Assembly (NCBI GenBank): GCA_037157565.1
Contig: JAZHRO010000012.1
Location: forward strand, 57,527,501 to 57,591,500
Reading direction: 5' to 3'
Origin: Thalassia testudinum
Lineage: Eukaryota; Streptophyta; Magnoliopsida; Alismatales; Hydrocharitaceae
Length of the DNA stretch: 64,000 nucleotides
Shown: positions 57,093 to 64,000 of the stretch, piece after piece
How positions within the stretch are numbered: the stretch's first letter is position 1
How the letters are laid out: the number at the start of each line of letters is the position of its first letter
Position numbers and translations under genes: made by a program
The notes under the pieces: model-generated
The model's input: the letters and a program-made list of their open reading frames with translations, nothing else
Database searches by the model: none
What the model was told of the DNA's origin: nothing

Positions 57093-59911
57093 TGTTAAGA
57101 CCCATGTTACTAGGCCTTTTTAAGACGTCCGTACTTTAGGTCATATGTCTGGTAAGACGTTTAGACTGAGGATCAGACGTCTTGCAAGACGTCTGGACTC
57201 ATTCCCAGACATCTGAAAATCAAAATTTTTGTGTATGAGCTCACGTCTGCACGTGTGCTGCGCGCAAACAGTACGCATCCCTCGTTTTCTTCTCCTTCTC
57301 TCTCCTCTCGCCCGACGCAAACCCTAACCCCACACCTTATATAACCCCCTCCTCTCCCTCACACCACCCCCACTTCCAGCCACCCTTCTCCTTCCTTCAG
57401 CGAGAGCACGAGCGTAAGTGGCGTGGGAGGAGAGCAGGAGCAGCAAGGGGAAGAGAGGAGAGCAAACACGCAAGCATGCGTGGGAGCTCGCCGGTGAGCT
57501 CACGGCCGATCGGCGCGTGCGCAAGGCAGAGGAGCATCGAGGAGGTCCTCCCCGACACTACTGCAGCCGGAGCAGCAGGCGAGAGGGTGCGGCGTGGCCA
57601 TGCGCGGCGCAAGAAGGCGAAGCAGGTTTTGGTTCTGGGTTTTTCCCAGAATCAGACGTCTGGAGAGACGTCCAGACGACATAGCCGACTTCTGGAGGAG
57701 GTTCCAGACGATTAAGAGGTAAGCTTCGCGAACGTTCGTCTCCCTTGTGAATACGGCCATGCAGGCCGTTCCGCCGAGGCGTTGTTTCGTGCCTTATTGA
57801 GAAGATTTCGGTTGATTTGCGTAGAGGTTGCTTCGGGAAGGCGCGGGACATGCCCTCCCATGCACTTCAGACGTCTGGGCGAGGCACCAAACGACGGGAA
57901 GCATTTCCAAACGTCCGGAGAGGTGGTCGGACGTCTGGAACTGGGTCCAAAAGGTCTAGCGGAGTTCCTGGACGTCTAAGGAGTAACGCAGGACTGAGGT
58001 ATGCTCTGGACTCTTTTAAGACGTCTGGAAGGTGTTCCAGACATCTGATTTGAGTCAGAATCACTGTTTTGACCCGTTTAGAGTTCGTTTGAGGTCCGAT
58101 TTCCGCAATTAAGATACCAATGTTTCCCGTATGATTTCCTCTACTTGTTGGAAACCTTTCTATACTATTCTGAGTATTCTCTTGTGATTAATCCTTGTGA
58201 TAGGACCTTGTTTCGTTGAGGGTTCGGGGCTTGCTGAGGCACGTGAGCCTGCCGTTCAAGCCCCCATTACTCCTAGGTTTACTAGTAGAGTGGCTTCCTC
58301 TCAATTTAATTATAACGTAATTTCCTGTATGGAATGAATGATTAGAACCTAGAATATGGCATGAATCCTAGGACTAGAAATAATGGATTGTCTGTATTAA
58401 ATAAATGAATTGCAGTCTTGAATGAGTAGATAAAATGATAACAATTCCCTGTAAATGAATAATAGTTGCCTGCGAATTATGTGGTACTTGTGTTAGTTAA
58501 CTGTTGTATGTAACTTCCCTGTCGCACATGTGAAATAATATAATATGAGCTGCATGTATATAATTTGGAAATGAAAATGTGAATGTTGGAAACACGAGCT
58601 ACCTATGAGTAACCTAAATATGAAAATGTGAACTATAGAATTTCAAGTTGCATGAGTATAACCTGAAAATGGAAATAGAAATGATGAAACCTAGTATGGA
58701 ATGGCATGAGGAATATGAGCATGAACCCTACGGGGAATTAGGAGTAGAGCTCCTGGAAATAAATGGAATGGATTTGGAAATGCGTTGAGAAGTATGATGG
58801 CCCTTGAGTACGTGGTACCAAGGGGAGCGCATGTTACCTCTTAGTGTAGAGGGGTGCTTGCCACCTTCGGGTTGAGACCTGGGGTGGGTTTGGCCACTTT
58901 GCACCGACTCGATGGCCCTCGTGTACACTGTACCGAGGAGAGCTACTAGTGTATGGAGAGAGCTAGCCACCCCATGGGGCCTGGGGTTCAGCTAGCCGCC
59001 CTACACCGACTTGTTAGTTCCACTGGGCAAACTATGGTAGTCAGGCGAGGGTGCGCGGACTATGGAGGGGCGAGACCCCTGTCTGGTTCTTATGGGCTAG
59101 ACCCCTGTTACTGAGAGGGCTATGCCCTATACTGGTTCCGTGCTGTGCTTTGGGCGCACTCGTTAACGGAAATGACTGACCACGTGCCAATGCAGGATAG
59201 CTACCCGTGCGCTTATCGCGCATGCCGTAGTCACTGTTACGTCTGTCCGTGACCTTGGGGTGGTTGACTAGGTGTAGGACGACCACGGGAGACTCTCCCG
59301 GCCAGGAGAGCACCACGTGTGACTTCTACTCTTCAGAAAAGACTGCAATCAAGATCGTTCCCACGAGGAACATTCGAGATCAATAAATAGACCTGATAAT
59401 TAAATTAAGTGGTGAAAGAAAGAATAATTAGTTAAAAAAAGAAAAAAATTGAAAAACAACAGCTACTTGTCCACCTTTACTGCTTTAGTAGTTGGTTATC
59501 ACTCTACTCAGCGTTCGCTGACGTTTTGTACTTATAACCTTTTTCAGTCCAGGTGTTGAGCAGCCAGAGCACACAGCTGCAGAGGGTACTGGGCCCAATA
59601 GAGCCCAGTAGTTGTAGTTCTTTTGTACTCATTTGTAGTAGTGAGTAGCTTCTTGTACCATTATATTCTGTACTCTTTCGTTCTACACTTTATATTCCTG
59701 TACCCATTTACTTTTCTACTGTTGTGGTAGTGTGTACTGTAGTAGTTTACTTCTTTACTGCTGTACTTTTGTTACTGTTAGTTGCTAGCATGGTGAATGT
59801 GGTTTATTTTACTGCTTTTTGGTTACTTTCTCTTTGGACAACTGGGTCTTGGGATCAGTCGAGTCGGTTTGGTCTCGTGTCCTGTAGGGATTCGGGAACT
59901 AGGTCGTAACA
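57093..59911 (+). mobile_element. Solo LTR with perfect TSD (GATGC)
   Basis: It starts TGTTAAGACC and ends AGGTCGTAACA, 2819 bp, with identical GATGC pentamers on both sides. It is the cleanest copy of the family. AAACCCTAA (57319-57327) and TTATATAA (57337-57344) form a likely LTR core promoter. GACGTC-type cores start at 57124, 57144, 57156, 57176, 57188 and 57208 (20/12 alternation) upstream of the TATA box. Downstream of it they start at 57655, 57667, 57675, 57687 and 57707, at 57870, 57890, 57910, 57930, 57951 and 57971, and at 58020 and 58040. It has no internal genes. Confidence 0.93.
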
Positions 59912-60289
59912 GATGCTTTGACTGATCCTTCTTGAAAATAAGGGTTAGAAACCTCTCAATCTTATCATCTGTCCTATTCATTTGTGACTGCATGTCACTT
60001 CATCTCCTCTTCTTGTCTCTGTAGTGTGTTGATCTTTTAATGCAGCTAATTGACGACATTAGATGATACGACTCATTTCCTCCCATACCAGCTAAACAAG
60101 GTGTGTGCCCTCCCCGCACTACGAACAAAACCACTATAGTTCAGTGGCATCACTCTTTTAAATGCCTCCTCTGGATCAGAGGCTGCTAGATGCTGTCGGA
60201 GGTCTCGTTAGTGGGGGGATGCACCAAGTGACCATTTGCTCCTAAATGTATTAAAAAATGTTATTATAATATATATCCAAAGTTATAAA
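59912..60289. other. Right part of the sequence split by the solo LTR
   Basis: It starts with the second GATGC. The minus strand has short frames including MQSQMNRTDDKIERFL and, upstream, a stretch with LNYSGFVRSAGRA. I cannot assign them. The block ends where a truncated gypsy element begins. Confidence 0.45.
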
Positions 60290-60532
60290 TTTAGAAAATA
60301 GTGTGGCATCTCTCAGCTGATCGAAGAGATCATCGATGCAAGGCAGTAGGTACTTGCTCTTGACAGTGACCCAGTTCAGCCGTCTATAGTCTATGCACAG
60401 CCAAAGGATACCGTCCTTCTTCTTCACAAACAGGAAAGGGGCTTCCCATGGGGATGCACTGAGCCTCACAATGCCCTTCTTTAACAGGTCCTGTAATTGA
60501 GACTTAAGCTCTCGCAGCTCAAGCAGAATCAT
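60290..60532 (-). pseudogene. Reverse transcriptase N-terminal fragment (Ty3/gypsy)
   Basis: About 80 codons matching the start of the gypsy RT domain: [48 protein letters not shown] and then ATLFSK. Homology stops just before the motif-A aspartate region, so all catalytic aspartates are missing. The frame then runs into unrelated AT-rich DNA. Confidence 0.9.
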
Positions 60533-60621
60533 CCGGTATGGTGCATAAAGATGAGGCCAGTCCCTAGTACCAGTGGGATCTCAAACTCAATCTCACGCTC
60601 AGGTGACAGTCCTGCTAGCTC

Positions 60622-61230
60622 CTATGGGAAAACGTCAGGGTACTCATGAACTACCGAAATACCCTGCAAGTCGGCCACGGGGCTAGGCTCTGCTATGAGA
60701 CAAGCGAGGAAGCTCTCGCACCTCTGGCCCAATAGCTTCGTTGCCCGAAGCATGGAGATGCACCTGAATCCCCCATTTATTGGCTGGCCGTGGAACTCGA
60801 AAGGAGGCAACTCTAGTATGGAGAAGATGATCTTTCTCCCAAAGCAGTCTACTAGGGCATGATAAGCAGCTAGCCAATTCATCCCTAGGATCACAACGAA
60901 ATCCTCCATCGGGATCACAATCAGGTCGATCGGAAGACTATGTCCCCCTATAGTGACCTTATAGTCAGGAAAAACCTCCTCGGCGACAAATACCTGTCCT
61001 CCTGGGCCTCTAATCAGGAATGGCTCCTCTAATAGCACACTACCTGATCCCAATTTGACGGTGAAACTCGTAGAGACAAACGAATGCGTGGCACAAAAAT
61101 CGAAAAGTACGTAAACAAGTCTGCCGGAAACTGTAACCACACCTGTCACTATGAAGACTGAAGCTCTAGCATCTTCGTGAGTCAGGGCGTTAACATGCCC
61201 CTCAACCCTCGGTGCAAAAGAAGCAGCCAT
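60622..61230 (-). pseudogene. Retroviral-type aspartic protease region (Ty3/gypsy pol)
   Basis: An open stretch of 202 codons with ALTHEDARASVFIVTGVV, then VLFDFCATHSFVS, and then VILGMNWLAAYHALVDC, the order of the gypsy protease domain that cuts the polyprotein. The active-site triad normally D-S/T-G reads D-F-C here, so catalysis is probably lost. A stop follows VVHEYPDVFP, just where the RT linker should continue. Confidence 0.88.
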
Positions 61231-61399
61231 GCTCTAGGCCGGGCGAGAAGTAGCTGGCCAGTACCCTCCTCGTGACTGCTGTCCTCCTCCTCGGGCCTGG
61301 TAATCGCAGCCGCCAGATCGGCCACCAGTGCTCGATGTTGGGAGCGTCTACTGTGCTGTGGCCCTGGATGGGCAGTCCTCCATATGTGGCCCAATTGGC

Positions 61400-62516
61400 C
61401 ACACTGGTAGCAGAGAGGGACGCGACCTCCCCCTCCCTCTATCTGCTATCCTTGCTGGCAGCTAGGCGGGGGTCTGTTGCAGTCGGCCGGTCCTTGTCTA
61501 GGGCCCCCAAAGGTCCCTGGTGGACCCATAGAATGGGACGACTCCCCTGCAGGTGCCACGTGCCTCCTCTCCTGGTGGCCCTGTGATTGCTCCTGCTGGT
61601 AAGGCCTCTTCCATCCTCCCCCATCAACGACTCGCACGGACAGATTGGTCTCTTCATATGTCATGGCCGTCTTGACCACGCAAGAGAAGGTAGGCAGCTT
61701 CAGAAGCTTTACATACCCCGGTATTGCAGGACAAAGGCCTTCAGTGAACCTCCACAGGCACGCCTCAGTAGACGCAGCTATCAGGGCGAAGTGTGACAAC
61801 TCCAAGAAACGTGTACGATACACACTAACCGTCATCGCCCCTTGGCAGAGAGTATGGAACTCCTGCCTCCTCTGATTTTGCCAGGTATGTGGGAAGTACT
61901 GCTTGTAGAAAAGTGCCACAAATCGGTCCCACACCATTTCTCCCTCCTCCTGTCCTCTGACCACCCTCCACCACCGGTGAGCTACACTCTTCAACTAGTA
62001 CGTGGCGAAGGCCATGCGGCATTCTACAAGAGGATGGAGTGTGTCGAAGATCTTCTCCATCTGCTCCAGCTAGTCCTTTGCCTCAAACAGGCTATCATCC
62101 CCCTTGAAGGAGGGGAGCTTTAGATTCCGAAACTGGCTGAAAAGCTCATGGTGGAGCCGCAACGGGGGAACGGGTGCGCCTCCAGGCAAGGAGGACTCGT
62201 GCCCCGAAGTGCCTGAAGGAGGTGGGGGTGGTGGAGGATCACTCCCTCCCCCTCTAGCTCGTCCAACGCCGTGGCAGCTCGCCTTTCCCACAGAGGACTC
62301 CCCCTTCACATCCCCAAGAAGAGGTGGCTGAGGAGGAGGCTGCTGAAGCTCCTCCCGTATGAGATCCCTTATCAGTTGGGCGAGGTTCAGGGCTTGAACG
62401 CCCAGAAGGAGAGGTGGAGTCGCCCCGTCCTCGGCCATCGCTCGTCCTCCCTTACGACCACACCCACAGCCACAATCACGTCCGCAACCCGCCTTAAGAG
62501 CTCCCTGGCGAGGCAT
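61400..62516 (-). pseudogene. Ty3/gypsy gag (capsid / nucleocapsid), broken
   Basis: It starts at the ATG at 62516 (MPRQGALKAG), with a proline-rich N-terminal third and LKLPSFKGDDSLFEA, and hits a stop at 62070. The capsid core continues from 61994 (SVAHRWWRVV, VWDRFVALFYKQYFP, RTRFLELSHFA) to 61446. A nucleocapsid knuckle follows near 61410-61380 (CYQCGQLGH), broken by a one-base frameshift before its last cysteine. Gag packages element RNA in the cytoplasm; this copy cannot do so intact. Confidence 0.88.
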
Positions 62517-62685
62517 CTCCTATAAGGAGATCGAAGAAATGACGGAACTGTCAATGACACTTTGATTTCAAAGGGAAAGTAAGGCTTGGAAGCAATAATA
62601 AGACCATACGTTGTGATGTTATCCTAGCTACAAGTACAAGCGTGATTTTTTCCAGACCATTTGGTTCATTTTTTGGGACGATCTT

Positions 62686-62697
62686 GCTCTGATACCA
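62686..62697 (-). other. Primer-binding site for initiator tRNA-Met
   Basis: TGGTATCAGAGC on the minus strand, three bases inside the LTR end at 62701. It is the standard plant LTR-retrotransposon site complementary to the 3' end of initiator tRNA-Met. Confidence 0.95.
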
Positions 62698-62700
62698 TCT

Positions 62701-64000
62701 TGTCGCGACTCACTCTCGGCTCCCTACAGGACTCGAGAACGGGTCGCCTCGACAAATCCTAAGACCCAGTCGTCCAACGAAAGAGAACCAAATGCCATAA
62801 TCATTCCACAACCACACGAGTAATGTAACCGGGCAGAAAAATATACGACTGAAATAAAAGGAAAATAGCAAACCACTAGAATCTCATAGTATACAGCGGA
62901 AAGTACAAGTATAGAACATAGCCATCACAAATGAAACTAGTAGAAAATATAATTGAATATAACTATGAGCTACAGGTACTCACTACTAACAAAAACTCTG
63001 TAAAAGAAATGGTAGGAAACTACAGCTGGGCACGACTAGACCCAGCGCCCTCAATAGTTGTTGGCTCTGGCTGCTCAAATCCTTGACCTGAACAAGGTTA
63101 TAAATTCTGTGGTCAGCTAATGCTGAGCAGAGCGGTGGTTAAATCATATAATTTAAACAGGCAGGTAACATGCATTTAACAATTCATTCATTATCATTTG
63201 TTTCCAATTATCATCTTTTTGATTCGAGTATTCTAATCAGGTTCTATAATATTTCTCAATCTTCTTGTTCCCTAAGGGAACGATCTTACAGTTTTCCCGC
63301 AATGCAGAATGTACACTTAACACTCTTCTGGCCGAAAGAGTCCCCCGTAGTAGTCCTACACTCGGTCTACTACCCCAAGGTCACGGTCGCGATGTAGCGG
63401 TGACTATGGCACGAGTGATAAGCACACGAGTAGCTACCCCGCACTGGCACACAGTCAGTCGTTTCCGCTAACGGGTACTCCCAAACGTACAGCACGGAAC
63501 AGCATAAGGCCTTGCCCTCTCAGAACCGGGGTCTCACCCCTCACAGTCCGCGTACTCTCGTTCGACTATCCCAGTTTACCCAACGAGCTAACAAGAGTTG
63601 GTGTAGGGTGGCCATACCTAACCCTGGGCCCCATAGGGCGGCTAGCTCCCCCTACACTAAGTAGCTCACCTCAGTACCATGTATGCGAGGGCCAAACAAA
63701 AGTCGATATAGAGTGGCCAAACTCACCCCGGGTCTCAACCTAAGGGGCAACAGGCTCCCCCCTACTCTAAAGGGATAGTTGCTCTCCTCGGTACTACATA
63801 CACGAGGGCCAGCTCACTTCCCTTAACCGAGTCTGAACAATCGCCCGTAGGTGACATGTTCCAAAACCCGTAGGTTTTAGGTACTACCGTATTCCTGGTT
63901 TCTTTCTAACCTCCAAGTAGGGTTTGTACGTGGACTTTCTTATTTTCATATCTATTTCGTAGAACAGGCAACTCAAATCCCATCATTAATTACTTAGTAC
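62701..64000 (-). mobile_element. 5' LTR of the gypsy element (runs off the window)
   Basis: It begins TGTCGCGACTCAC on the plus strand (the LTR 3' end) and continues with family sequence to the window edge, so only about 1.3 kb is visible. It is closest to LTR-B at 54050-56815. The GACGTC arrays and promoter, expected further into the LTR, lie beyond 64000. Confidence 0.9.

Larger units (their letters stand above)
60290..64000 (-). mobile_element. Truncated Ty3/gypsy retrotransposon with its 5' LTR
   Basis: On the minus strand: 5' LTR (from beyond the window to 62701), primer-binding site (62697-62686), gag, zinc knuckle, protease and the first part of reverse transcriptase, ending abruptly near 60290. 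The rest of pol and the 3' LTR are missing. The long LTR, the gag-protease layout and the protease-flanking words resemble Tekay/Del chromoviruses, but the diagnostic integrase and chromodomain are absent, so the clade is an inference. Confidence 0.9.

Noticed and set aside
1..64000. tRNA, rRNA, snoRNA or microRNA genes
   Set aside because: No cloverleaf with conserved A/B boxes or other RNA signature was recognised; the tRNA-like match at 62686-62697 is only the retrotransposon primer site.

Overview
The window looks like nuclear DNA from a flowering plant, probably a monocot. It is rich in retrotransposons, and its two clear host genes have plant-type structure. The monocot call is an inference: the importin-alpha gene is GC-rich in its 5' exons and AT-rich in its 3' exons, a gradient common in commelinid monocots. 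The sequence begins exactly at GGATCC, which would fit a BamHI-cloned BAC end.

Two host genes are supported. A single-exon gene at 23798-24271 (+) encodes a small secreted proline-rich extensin-like protein, probably GPI-anchored. A ten-exon gene on the minus strand (50492 to 39163) encodes a complete 535-residue importin-alpha, the nuclear-import adaptor. All its splice sites are GT-AG and the frame is continuous. Its 8.9-kb intron 7 holds a nearly full-length L1-type LINE (41083-46513, same strand) with a 17-bp target-site duplication (TSD).

Most of the rest is mobile DNA. At least eight copies of one long LTR family (about 2.65-2.8 kb each) take up roughly 30 percent of the window: 3155-5937 (+), 6610-9263 (-), 15950-18572 (-), 18573-22979 (-, interrupted), 18603-21328 (-, nested in the previous one), about 54050-56815 (+), 57093-59911 (+) and 62701 to beyond 64000 (-). 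Three are solo LTRs with visible 5-bp TSDs: AAAGC/AAAGT, GCAGG and GATGC. The copy at 62701 is joined to a tRNA-Met primer site and a decayed Ty3/gypsy gag-protease-partial RT region (60290-62700), which identifies the family.

The most unusual signal is inside these LTRs: arrays of the palindrome CAGACGTCTG and its decayed derivatives. The GACGTC cores fall on a strict 20-bp grid, or on alternating 12/20-bp (32-bp) steps. The same architecture recurs in every well-preserved copy, even where individual sites have lost the palindrome.

Other elements are a 5'-truncated LINE with a 32-base oligo-T (27025 to about 27960, -), a MITE-like element with 17-bp terminal inverted repeats (34412-34947), a CACTA-like terminus (53554), a CACTA-like foldback block (14964-15780), a possible copia-type solo LTR (52052-53456), a polyA-ended retrosequence (to 38095), several local tandem duplications and long homopolymer C tracts. 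No tRNA, rRNA or CRISPR array was recognised.
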